From positions 1-36,387 of the IMG/VR virus record IMGVR_UViG_3300032323_000325: DNA of 36,387 nucleotides; one strand, 5' to 3'. Positions 18,001-24,658 of this stretch are shown piece after piece (the stretch's first letter is position 1; each line of letters begins with the position of its first letter). Below the pieces are notes generated by a model. It had not been told where the DNA came from, searched no databases, and worked only from the letters and a program-made list of their open reading frames with translations. A program made the translations under genes and the position numbers. The DNA comes from a virus.

Positions 18001-19090
18001 AACAGTTTGGGGCGCAACAGCACCATCTATTGTTGCAGGCGAATCTGTATATCAATCAGACGGCATCTACGACCCAACGACTAACAATACAGTTTGGAAT
18101 GTGCCATACCTATCTACATTAAAAGTAGGTTCATTGTCAGCTATATCTGCAAATTTAGGTTCTATTACAAGCGGCAATATAACGCTTGATAACACATCAT
18201 CTATTAAAGGCGGTCAAACTGCATGGAATACTGGCACAGGATTCTTTTTAGGTTATTCATCATCAGCATATCAATTTAGTATTGGCAATCCAGCAGGACA
18301 ATATTTTGCATGGAACGGACAAAATATTATAAGTAATGGTTTGCCAAAACAAGAAGGTTTGCGTGTTTATGATACTCCCGGCATTTACACATTTAATGTG
18401 CCGCTTGGAATATTTGTAATTTATGTACAAGAAATTATAGGTGCAGGCGGCGGCGGCGGGTGGGGGGCTAATGGCATTGGGTCTTCACCTTATTTTCCCG
18501 GATATGGTGGCGGTGGTGGTGCAGGGGATATTAAAACATACATAAGAATTCCACCAGTAGGGCAATTTTCAGGTCTTGGAACAGAACAATTAACTATTGT
18601 TGTTGGTGAAGGCGGTTTAGGTGCAACAACAGGTGTTTACGGTAATTTTAATGCTTATCCACAATATACCGAGTCATCAAGAGGTGGGACTGGGACAGCA
18701 TCTAGCGTTTCGCTTGTGGGTGGGGCTACTTATGTTACTTGTGCAGGGGGAACAGGTGGATACCAAGAATGTTATGTTACTGGCTTATCAACATCAGTAA
18801 GCCCTCAAGGAACATCGGCAAATGTAAAAGTTCAAACGTTTTGGGATATATTTGGAGGGGGCGGATATGTGTTTCGTACACAATCTCGCGACAATTCAAA
18901 TGGTGTTGGCAATATTTATGGAACAGGTGGCACAATTTTACAAACTCCACCAAGTGGCGCATACGGGTTTAACGCACCATTTTTTGGCACTGGTGGACAT
19001 GGCGGCAGCGGTTCTAGTCCAGCACAGCCTAACAGACAAACTTGGGCGGCACAATCAGGCGGAAGTGGCAGAATTGTTTTACAATGGTAA
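15059..19090 (+). CDS. Tail tip / host-specificity protein (J-like) with Gly-rich C-terminus
   Basis: A 1343-residue protein. Residues 5-33 are strongly hydrophobic (AAVTWKAVASFAINFALTF), followed by TNSLSVVYGDAYLGGVFVD, typical of J-like hub proteins. The middle contains hub/FnIII-like beta domains, then two tandem copies of an about 85-residue repeat beginning TGVAYLYQWNTATPG and TAFALVYQWALTTPA (near residues 760-930). The final about 210 residues are extremely glycine-rich (GAGGGGGWGANG, GYGGGGGAGDI, GTGGHGGSGSSP) and end GGSGRIVLQW, like Gly-rich adhesin tips of phage receptor-binding proteins. Probably contacts the receptor and is the main host-range determinant. Confidence 0.85.
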   Translation: MVASVIAAVTWKAVASFAINFALTFAVSAISSRLFAQKPLSQRQPKDQGVREQVPPSTTNSLSVVYGDAYLGGVFVDAALSQDQKAMWYVLAISSISPNGQFSFDTTEFYYGDRKVTFATNSSNVQSLTDGVGNVTTAIAGNLNIWLFTSSQTGVITPLNGTLLPHQVMAYSASDQTTVPEDLAWASTNRQMNGLAFAIVRLRYNLENNITGLEPITFKCQHYLNNQGCAKAGDVWKDYLENSVYGGAMNANLIDVPSANALNAYGDELIPFTNNSGNPATMPRYRINGVLDTNTNVLDNIDKILVAADSWMAYNAAKGMWSIVINKAEVPSFYFNDDNIIGEISVGAIDINQSTNQVQARFPNGLNKDISDYVFLKTPDVLMYPNEPINKQTVDFDLVNNNIIAQYLANRILEQSREDLTLSFASSYDGIQVNAGDVVAVTNTAYGWDNKLFRVNKVDEVSLPDGNLGASFEMIEYNAQVYDNASVTEYQPAQNSGIPFLGYFGDLTAPTVTDQQPNAAIPTFAVDCLLPATGQILQVTLYYTTVINPSNTDWIMWGVDSTSNSTPYTNGTTLKFPNIGLPTGTYYFAFKVGNNSGNSALSAISDSYNWLPNPTSSAVAGTFLAEFSPFNLSVPFDGTPTFTGISPKLYGTTLGGSIDFVAAQSDSDPLFVNNSFRIGGSSTTGYADIVKLGITIGDPTDGGFYALFPTPTAMATNPATLEVPVRYKSTTGDVVQGATAVLQFVYSIRGATGAAGANGNKTGVAYLYQWNTATPGNPNGNSTFVWATVTNQNYTGGNGWSTTIPVNPGTSGIRLWQAAIGVTDTSIAVTSTVNWTSGFSISNITQNGVAGASGTQTAFALVYQWALTTPAAPAGSSTYTWATGLFTPTPASWSLAPTASPSLGYTLFEARVRLLDSATATTTTVTWSTATISPVGYSGTNGSSARVCYAKTTSSALATSPLTITTVGSTSFPPNNSWGGLTVWGATAPSIVAGESVYQSDGIYDPTTNNTVWNVPYLSTLKVGSLSAISANLGSITSGNITLDNTSSIKGGQTAWNTGTGFFLGYSSSAYQFSIGNPAGQYFAWNGQNIISNGLPKQEGLRVYDTPGIYTFNVPLGIFVIYVQEIIGAGGGGGWGANGIGSSPYFPGYGGGGGAGDIKTYIRIPPVGQFSGLGTEQLTIVVGEGGLGATTGVYGNFNAYPQYTESSRGGTGTASSVSLVGGATYVTCAGGTGGYQECYVTGLSTSVSPQGTSANVKVQTFWDIFGGGGYVFRTQSRDNSNGVGNIYGTGGTILQTPPSGAYGFNAPFFGTGGHGGSGSSPAQPNRQTWAAQSGGSGRIVLQW

Positions 19091-19101
19091 TATGATACAA
19101 T
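19074..19101 (+). promoter_or_regulatory. Candidate sigma-70 promoter with extended -10
   Basis: TTGTTT at 19074-19079 is 16 nt from TACAAT at 19096-19101, and TGA precedes the -10 box as an extended -10. It overlaps the end of the tip gene and would start RNA near 19108, giving a leader of about 60 nt for the 19169 gene and the fibre/lysis genes beyond. Confidence 0.5.
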
Positions 19102-19107
19102 AAAGAA

Positions 19108-19168
19108 AAGACAAGACACCGCGTTTCCGTGAGGGCATGGGCGCGTCATTACCGAGTAGGGGAAAATC
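19108..19168 (+). promoter_or_regulatory. Structured 5' leader of the baseplate/fibre genes
   Basis: CGCG at 19120-19123 can pair with CGCG at 19141-19145, enclosing CCGTG-AGGG-CATGG (a five-pair stem with one G-T, 4-nt loop) at about 19127-19140. AGTAGGGG just after it is the ribosome site for the ATG at 19169. The hairpin may stabilise the messenger or tune translation. No known riboswitch class is recognised. Confidence 0.45.
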
Positions 19169-19654
19169 ATGGCTGTATTTAATAAAAACAGCTTGACGCA
19201 GGTGTCAGGCTTTGATAATCCAATTATTGCTGGCGAATTAGTGTATCAGCAAAAAACTTTTTGGAATCTTGCATTAACCAATGAAGGCGGGTTGCCAGTT
19301 GATTTAACAGGCGCAACCATTAATGCCCAAATTGTTCGCCGTCAATTATCCAATGTTCAAGACAGCCGTTATGGCCTGTCATTTGACATTGAAAATTACA
19401 CACCAACACCAAGCCCAATCACCTTGTCAATCACCAACCGCGTTGATGCTGACGGTGAATTTACGCTTTTAATTGACGATTCATCATGGTCACTTGTTGA
19501 CAGTGACACTGAATTTGCAATTAATGATAGTGATGGTATTGGCTTTTCAGGTCGCATCAAAATCAGTTTCCCACAGGTAGGTTCAACGCCGCCTGAAGAC
19601 AATATAATTTTCTTATTCTTTATTGTGCGTTCCGATGGCATTGTGAAAGTTTAA
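19169..19654 (+). CDS. Virion-associated beta-sandwich protein (baseplate-like)
   Basis: A 161-residue protein with TFWNLALTNEGGLPVDLTGATINAQIVRRQ, a pattern also found at the N-terminus of BppU-type baseplate proteins and small virion proteins of environmental phages. The second half is beta-rich and acidic and ends FLFFIVRSDGIVKV. It begins the fibre block after the tip gene. Role inferred from location and fold pattern. Confidence 0.6.
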   Translation: MAVFNKNSLTQVSGFDNPIIAGELVYQQKTFWNLALTNEGGLPVDLTGATINAQIVRRQLSNVQDSRYGLSFDIENYTPTPSPITLSITNRVDADGEFTLLIDDSSWSLVDSDTEFAINDSDGIGFSGRIKISFPQVGSTPPEDNIIFLFFIVRSDGIVKV

Positions 19655-19663
19655 GGGGGCATT

Positions 19664-19957
19664 ATGGCTAACATAAAAGTTCAAGCCGTTCCCAGCAATA
19701 CAAATGTCAGCGTTCAAGATGCAAACAACCTGACTGTTAATGTTCAAGGTGGGAATAAACTAAATGTGGAAGTCACGCCAATTCCAAATCAAACGATTCA
19801 AATTAATCGTGGGGTTTCAGGAAGGGATGGCGGTGACAGGATTGCTGGTTATCCAGTTGTGATGTCAAACATTAAACGAAATGATGTGGTAATGTTTGGC
19901 GTAAATGAATGGGTAAACACAAATCAAACTGAAATAGTCGATGGCGGCAATTTTTAA
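19664..19957 (+). CDS. Small structural protein of the fibre block
   Basis: A 97-residue protein. The first half is a run of short beta repeats (NVSVQDANNLTVNVQGGNKLNVEVTPIPNQTIQINRG), the second half has GYPVVMSNIKRNDVVMFGVNEWVNTNQTEIVDGGNF. I recognise no named family. It lies 9 nt after the preceding gene and 15 nt before the first fibre gene, so it is most likely a virion component. Confidence 0.65.
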   Translation: MANIKVQAVPSNTNVSVQDANNLTVNVQGGNKLNVEVTPIPNQTIQINRGVSGRDGGDRIAGYPVVMSNIKRNDVVMFGVNEWVNTNQTEIVDGGNF

Positions 19958-19972
19958 TTAAGGGGTTTCAAA

Positions 19973-21172
19973 ATGGCAAATGATATTCGTATTAAACGCA
20001 GAACGAGTGGCGCGGCAGGCGCACCGGCATCGTTAGAAAACGCAGAATTAGCATTCAATGAAGTAAACAACGTTCTTTATTATGGTAAAGGCACAGGCGG
20101 GGCTGGCGGTTCAGCAACAACAATTATTGAAATTGGCGGCAATGGCGCGTTTGTTGATTTATCATCAACGCAAACAATTGGCGGTTCAAAAACATTTACA
20201 TCAACAATTGGCGGTTCAGTTGATGGCAACGCTGGCACAGCAACTAAACTTGCAACAGCCCGCACCATTTCTGTTTCAGGTGACGCAGACGGTTCAGCAT
20301 CATTTGATGGATCAGCAAATGCGGATATTGCAATTACACTTGACACGGTAAACGCAAACGTTGGTACTTATACAAAAGTCACAATTAACGCAAAAGGTTT
20401 GGCAACCGCTGGTTCGCAAGCAAGTCTTTCTGATTTATCAAGCCCAACATCAGATTTCAGTTTTAATAGCAACAAACTGACAAACTTGACTGACCCAACA
20501 AATCCACAGGATGCGGCAACGAAACAATATGTTGACAGCGTGGCGCAAGGTCTTGACCCAAAGGCATCATGTCTTGTTGCAACAACTGGCAACATTGCAA
20601 GTCTTTCAGGTTTATTAACTGTTGATGGCGTAACAGTTGCCGCTGGTGATCGCGTATTGGTTAAAAATCAATCAGCACCAGCAGACAATGGCATTTATGT
20701 TGCAAGCGCATCAGCATGGTCGCGTTCAGCCGATATGGACACATGGGCAGAAGTTCCAAACGCTTTCACATTTATTGAAGACGGCACTGTTAATAAAGAC
20801 ACAGGTTGGGTTTGCACATCAAATCAAGGCGGCACAATTGGTGTGACAGCAATCACGTTTGTTCAGTTTAGTGGTGCTGGTCAATACGATGCTGGAACAG
20901 GTTTAACATTAACTGGTTCAACATTTAGCATCACAAACACTGGCGTTACTGCGGCATCATACGGTTCAGCAAGCAAAACGTTAACTGCAACTGTAAACGC
21001 ACAAGGTCAATTGACCGCGTTGGCAGACACAAACATTGCTATTGCTAATACGCAAGTCAGCGGTCTTGGCACAATGTCAACACAAGATGCAAACAATGTG
21101 TCAATTACAGGTGGTTCAATCACAAACCTGACAACTTTTGACGGCATCACAATTGATGGCGGCACATTCTAA
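19973..21172 (+). CDS. Tail fibre protein
   Basis: A 399-residue fibre protein. It opens with MANDIRIKRRTSGAAGAPASLENAELAFNEVNNVLYYGKG, the usual virion-attachment leader of such fibres, then TATKLATARTISVSGDADGSASFDGSANADIAITL, a repeat type common in lambda Stf-like fibres, and KLTNLTDPTNPQDAATKQYVDS, another fibre hallmark. The C-terminus ends ITNLTTFDGITIDGGTF without a separate chaperone domain. Confidence 0.85.
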   Translation: MANDIRIKRRTSGAAGAPASLENAELAFNEVNNVLYYGKGTGGAGGSATTIIEIGGNGAFVDLSSTQTIGGSKTFTSTIGGSVDGNAGTATKLATARTISVSGDADGSASFDGSANADIAITLDTVNANVGTYTKVTINAKGLATAGSQASLSDLSSPTSDFSFNSNKLTNLTDPTNPQDAATKQYVDSVAQGLDPKASCLVATTGNIASLSGLLTVDGVTVAAGDRVLVKNQSAPADNGIYVASASAWSRSADMDTWAEVPNAFTFIEDGTVNKDTGWVCTSNQGGTIGVTAITFVQFSGAGQYDAGTGLTLTGSTFSITNTGVTAASYGSASKTLTATVNAQGQLTALADTNIAIANTQVSGLGTMSTQDANNVSITGGSITNLTTFDGITIDGGTF

Positions 21173-21212
21173 TTAACTAAACCCTGCTATATAGCAACGA
21201 AAGGGATGCCAC

Positions 21213-22754
21213 ATGGCAAACACGATAAAACCAAAGCGGTCAAATACTGCAAACAAAGTGCCAACCACATCAGATTTGTCTTCAGGCGAATTTGGTGTGA
21301 ATATGGCTGATCAAAAGTCATACATTAATAATGGCACAACAGTTGTTCAGGTTGGCGCAGGAAAAATTGTTGGCTTGCAAGATGTCACCGTTACATCGCC
21401 AACGTCAGGCCAAACATTAACTTGGAATGGCACTGCATGGGTAAATTCAAATGCAAGCGTGGGAACGGTGACAAGCGTTGGCATAACGCCATCAACTGGC
21501 GTTACTGTTAGCAATAGCCCAATTACATCAAGCGGAAACATAACCGTTGGATTAAGCACAAAACTAACTGCCATTCAAAATTTATCAGGCGCAGGATTTA
21601 TAACGCAAAACGGTTCAGGTGCTATTGCAGGTAGAACAATTCAAGCAGGCACAGGCATATCTGTTGCGCATGGCAACGGTTCATCTCAAGACCCAACAAT
21701 ATCAAATAGCGGTGTTTTAGGCGTAACCGCAACAAGCCCTGTTGCATCAAGCGGTGGTCAAAACCCTGTTATTTCAATGACGCAAGCAAGCGGCAGTGTT
21801 AATGGTTGGCTTTCATCAACTGACTGGAATACATTTAACAATAAAACAAGCAATACAGGTACGGTTACTAGCGTTAGTGGCACAGGCGGTTATGGCGGTT
21901 TAACTTTATCAGGCACAGTTACATCATCAGGCAATATTACTTTAGGCGGCACACCAACAGGCACATGGCCTATTGCCATATCAGGAAATGCAGGAAGCGC
22001 AACAACAGCGTCAACTGCAACAACTGCAACAAATCAGTCAGGTGGCACAGTAAACGCTACAACGGGCGCATTTAGCGGTGTAGCATCATTTTCGGCTGGT
22101 TCTCAAACTGCCCCATCTATTACAAGAACAGGTGATACAAACACGGGTATTTTTTTTCCTGCCGATGACACTATTGCGTTTACTGAAGGCGGTCTTGAAC
22201 GTATGAGGCTTAATGCAGATGGAGATTTTTTTGTTGGTAAACAAGTAGTTAATTATAGAGGTTTAGGGCTTCAAACTGAATTAGTTGGTAGAATATTCGG
22301 GATTACAAGTAATCTACCAAACCCAAACTTTTTTTGTTCTAAAGAAGGTTCTACTGGGGATGTGTTTAATGTTTTTTATAACGGCGGGTTTGTTGGTGGT
22401 ATAGCAACCAATGGTTCATCTGTTTCCTATAACACTACATCAGATTACCGCCTAAAAGAAAACATACAGCCAATGATTGGCGCATTGGATAAAGTAAAAA
22501 AACTTAAGCCCTGCACATACACTTGGAAAGCTGACGGAACAATTAGTCAAGGATTTATTGCACACGAATTGGCAGAAGTTATACCCGACTGCGTAACTGG
22601 TGAAAAAGACGGATTGGATGAAAAAGGAAATCCAAAATATCAAGGGGTGGATTCTTCATTTTTAGTGGCAACATTAACAGCGGCAATACAAGAACAACAA
22701 GAAATAATTGCATCAATAAAATTAAGAATTGAAGATTTAGAAAGTAAAGGATAA
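21213..22754 (+). CDS. Tail fibre/spike with C-terminal S74 self-cleaving chaperone
   Basis: A 513-residue protein. The N-terminus (MANTIKPKRSNTANKVPTTSDLSSGEFGVNMAD) resembles that of the preceding fibre, implying the same attachment site. The body consists of Ser/Thr/Gly-rich beta repeats. The C-terminal about 104 residues form a peptidase S74 intramolecular chaperone: TSDYRLKENIQPMIGALDKV, YTWKADGTISQGFIAHELAEVIP and a final coiled coil. Cleavage would fall before Ser410, with the Ser-Asp dyad as in endosialidase chaperones, leaving a mature trimeric fibre. Ribosome site AAAGGGAT. Confidence 0.9.
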   Translation: MANTIKPKRSNTANKVPTTSDLSSGEFGVNMADQKSYINNGTTVVQVGAGKIVGLQDVTVTSPTSGQTLTWNGTAWVNSNASVGTVTSVGITPSTGVTVSNSPITSSGNITVGLSTKLTAIQNLSGAGFITQNGSGAIAGRTIQAGTGISVAHGNGSSQDPTISNSGVLGVTATSPVASSGGQNPVISMTQASGSVNGWLSSTDWNTFNNKTSNTGTVTSVSGTGGYGGLTLSGTVTSSGNITLGGTPTGTWPIAISGNAGSATTASTATTATNQSGGTVNATTGAFSGVASFSAGSQTAPSITRTGDTNTGIFFPADDTIAFTEGGLERMRLNADGDFFVGKQVVNYRGLGLQTELVGRIFGITSNLPNPNFFCSKEGSTGDVFNVFYNGGFVGGIATNGSSVSYNTTSDYRLKENIQPMIGALDKVKKLKPCTYTWKADGTISQGFIAHELAEVIPDCVTGEKDGLDEKGNPKYQGVDSSFLVATLTAAIQEQQEIIASIKLRIEDLESKG

Positions 22755-22758
22755 TTTT

Positions 22759-22941
22759 ATGTCACAAGCCCCGCAAGACTTACTTGAAAAATATGTTGAC
22801 CAAATGATTGGAAAAACAATTGTTGGGGCTGGCACAACTGAAGACGATAGTTTTGAAATTGATTTAAGTGATGGCAGTGTCGTGGTCTTTTGGGGCGATG
22901 AATTGTCGATGTTGATTGATAACAGTGAATTGTTAAATTAG
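22759..22941 (+). CDS. Small acidic hypothetical protein
   Basis: A 60-residue acidic protein (DQMIGKTIVGAGTTEDDSFEIDLSDGSVVVFWGDELSML). Short beta-strand pattern; no membrane segment. It starts 4 nt after the S74 fibre with a ribosome site AAAGGAT. Family not recognised; its place at the fibre/lysis border says little about function. Confidence 0.65.
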   Translation: MSQAPQDLLEKYVDQMIGKTIVGAGTTEDDSFEIDLSDGSVVVFWGDELSMLIDNSELLN

Positions 22942-22951
22942 AAGGCCAGTT

Positions 22952-23209
22952 ATGGATGACCAAATAAAACGACTTGACCGAATCGAAGAAAAACTTGATA
23001 AGGTTGGCGAAGCGATAATTTCATTGGCGCGAATGGAAGAACGCATGATAACGCTATTCAAACGAATGGACATGTATGACCAACAGCAAGCCGCGTTGGA
23101 AGTTCGTGTAACAAACGTTGAAATGAAAAACGCATCAGCCGCATGGATTGAACGTGTCATTTGGTTGGTAATTGGCGCAATTGTTGTTTACTTTATAAAT
23201 GGAAAATAA
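22952..23209 (+). CDS. XhlA-like small membrane protein (lysis-associated)
   Basis: An 85-residue protein with an N-terminal coiled coil (DQIKRLDRIEEKLDKVGEAIISLARMEERM) and one C-terminal membrane helix (AAWIERVIWLVIGAIVVYFIN). This layout matches XhlA/haemolysin-type proteins found next to phage holins and endolysins. Ribosome site GAAGG. It is the first of several membrane proteins before the endolysin. Confidence 0.7.
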   Translation: MDDQIKRLDRIEEKLDKVGEAIISLARMEERMITLFKRMDMYDQQQAALEVRVTNVEMKNASAAWIERVIWLVIGAIVVYFINGK

Positions 23210-23226
23210 ATATGGAAGGGTTTGAA

Positions 23227-23571
23227 ATGGAATCAGCAAAAGAATCAGCAAGTCGGTTTATTGGTAAATACGGAATGCCATTGATTGTTTTCTTAGTATG
23301 CGTTGGCGTTTTTGCCGCATCATTTTTATCATCAGAGGCATTAACCCCAGTCATTGGATTGGTTGCAACTGCGGCAATGGCTTTGATTGGTATTCTTACT
23401 GGAATCACTGGCACACAAGACAAACAAGACCGCCCTGAAATTGAAGTCATAAAAGATTTAGTTGCTAGATTAGACAAAGCCGACATTCCAATGTCAGTTA
23501 TTGTTGAAGGTGACAAAGTAACCGTGACAAAAGGGCAAGATTCAATCACAACGGTTAAGGATAAAAAATGA
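23227..23571 (+). CDS. Two-helix membrane protein, holin candidate
   Basis: A 114-residue protein by the ATG at 23227, chosen because GGAAGGG ends 6 nt before it; an ATG at 23212 lies inside that ribosome site. Two hydrophobic helices, GMPLIVFLVCVGVFAASFL and ALTPVIGLVATAAMALIGILTGI, are followed by a charged cytoplasmic tail. Size, topology and position immediately before the endolysin (ATGA overlap) fit a holin. No family recognised with confidence. Confidence 0.65.
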   Translation: MESAKESASRFIGKYGMPLIVFLVCVGVFAASFLSSEALTPVIGLVATAAMALIGILTGITGTQDKQDRPEIEVIKDLVARLDKADIPMSVIVEGDKVTVTKGQDSITTVKDKK

Positions 23572-23981
23572 TTAATTCACGCAATATAAATGATTTGCAC
23601 CCAAAGGTTGCGGCAATGACAACAGAATTTGTTAATCGTTGCAAAGCCGCCAACATTGATGTGATTATTACATCAACATATCGTGATATTGAATCGCAAA
23701 ATGCTTTATATGAACAAGGTCGATCATTGCCGGGCAAGAAAGTTACAAACGCAAAGGGCGGTCAATCATTTCACAACTGGAAAGTTGCATTTGATTTTTG
23801 CCCAATTGTTAATGGCAAAGCGGCATGGAGTGATGTGGCATTGTTTACCAAATGCGGTGAAATTGCTGAAAGCGTTGGTCTTGAATGGGCTGGCCGTTGG
23901 GTTAAGTTTAAAGAATTAGCACACTGCCAATATACTGGCGGATTAAAACTTGCAGACTTTCAAGCTGGAAAACAACTATGA
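23568..23981 (+). CDS. Endolysin, M15-type L-alanyl-D-glutamate peptidase
   Basis: A 137-residue zinc peptidase of the VanY/CwlK/T5-endolysin type, which cuts the stem peptide of peptidoglycan. Zinc ligands are visible: His69 and Asp76 in QSFHNWKVAFDF (SxHxxxxAxD) and His119 in LAHCQYTGG. STYRDIESQNALYEQGRS carries the conserved Arg and Gln residues of the active site. No signal peptide, so release should depend on a holin. Flanked by membrane-protein genes. Confidence 0.92.
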   Translation: MINSRNINDLHPKVAAMTTEFVNRCKAANIDVIITSTYRDIESQNALYEQGRSLPGKKVTNAKGGQSFHNWKVAFDFCPIVNGKAAWSDVALFTKCGEIAESVGLEWAGRWVKFKELAHCQYTGGLKLADFQAGKQL

Positions 23982-24181
23982 ATTTTGACAGCATTGGTGG
24001 CCGCAGATTCTTTTTTGCCGTTGGTTTGACATTATTATCGGCATTTTTACTTTATGCAGGCAAGTTGACAAGTGGTGATTTTACAAGCGTTGTAAATTTT
24101 AACGTGATTGCCCTTGTTGCCGGACACACCGCAGACAAATTTGCAAACAGGAAAACCAAAAATGATAATGATGCTGGTTAA
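23978..24181 (+). CDS. Small membrane protein, second holin candidate
   Basis: A 67-residue protein with a first hydrophobic helix FFFAVGLTLLSAFLLYAGKL and a weaker second one near FTSVVNFNVIALVAGHTADKFA, then a short charged tail. It overlaps the endolysin stop (ATGA) and its 3' end overlaps the Rz-like gene. Similar small proteins follow endolysins in many phages and are annotated as holins. Which of the lysis membrane proteins is the true holin cannot be told from sequence. Confidence 0.65.
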   Translation: MNFDSIGGRRFFFAVGLTLLSAFLLYAGKLTSGDFTSVVNFNVIALVAGHTADKFANRKTKNDNDAG

Positions 24182-24641
24182 AACTTACTGGAAACAACTT
24201 GCGGCAGTAGCCTTAATTCTGTTTATTTTTCTTTTTGGATGGTATAAAGGCAACGCATATCAAAAAGCCAAATTTGAAGCGTTTGTGCAAAGCCAAAAGG
24301 AATTGGCAATTCAACAACAGGCACGCAATGATTTAATTAAAAAAAATCAAAATGAAATAATATTGCAATCATCCAATGCTTACAATGACACAGTTAAAAG
24401 GATAAATGATTATTATGCAAAAAATAAGCCTATTATTATTGGTCGTGTTGACGGGATGCACGACACTGACCCCAGTTCCGACACAATGCCCAACGTTCAA
24501 AAAACCGCCGGTGCATTTACCGAAGGCGGGGGAAACGAAGACGCAATTTCTCTTGAACATGATTGCGCCATAACAACGGCACAATATAACGCGTTGCATG
24601 AAACATGGGATGATTTGTGCAAAGTGAATCAATGCGAATAA
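24162..24641 (+). CDS. Rz-like inner-membrane spanin
   Basis: A 159-residue protein from the ATG at 24162 (an earlier in-frame ATG at 24108 lies deep within the preceding gene). One N-terminal membrane helix (LAAVALILFIFLFGWYKGNAY) is followed by a helical periplasmic region (residues about 30-85) as in i-spanins. Together with the embedded lipoprotein at 24415 it should fuse inner and outer membranes in the last lysis step of a Gram-negative host. The C-terminal part with two Cys is extra compared with lambda Rz. Confidence 0.8.
   Translation: MIMMLVKTYWKQLAAVALILFIFLFGWYKGNAYQKAKFEAFVQSQKELAIQQQARNDLIKKNQNEIILQSSNAYNDTVKRINDYYAKNKPIIIGRVDGMHDTDPSSDTMPNVQKTAGAFTEGGGNEDAISLEHDCAITTAQYNALHETWDDLCKVNQCE
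24415..24573 (+). CDS. Rz1-like outer-membrane lipoprotein spanin, embedded in Rz
   Basis: A 52-residue ORF in the +1 frame wholly inside the Rz-like gene. It has a signal peptide MQKISLLLLVVLTGC with lipobox LTGC (Cys15), then a Pro-rich mature part containing TPVPTQCP and KKPPVHLPKAG. This is the classic embedded Rz1 arrangement. An in-frame ATG at 24406 would add three residues; AAAAGGA at 24396-24402 lies 3 nt from that start and 12 nt from this one, so the start is uncertain. Confidence 0.85.
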   Translation: MQKISLLLLVVLTGCTTLTPVPTQCPTFKKPPVHLPKAGETKTQFLLNMIAP

Positions 24642-24658
24642 TCGCTAAAGGATAAGAC

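Noticed and set aside
19108-19168. Glutamine-type or other known riboswitch in the leader before 19169
   Set aside because: Only a simple nested hairpin is visible; the conserved bases of known classes were not found.
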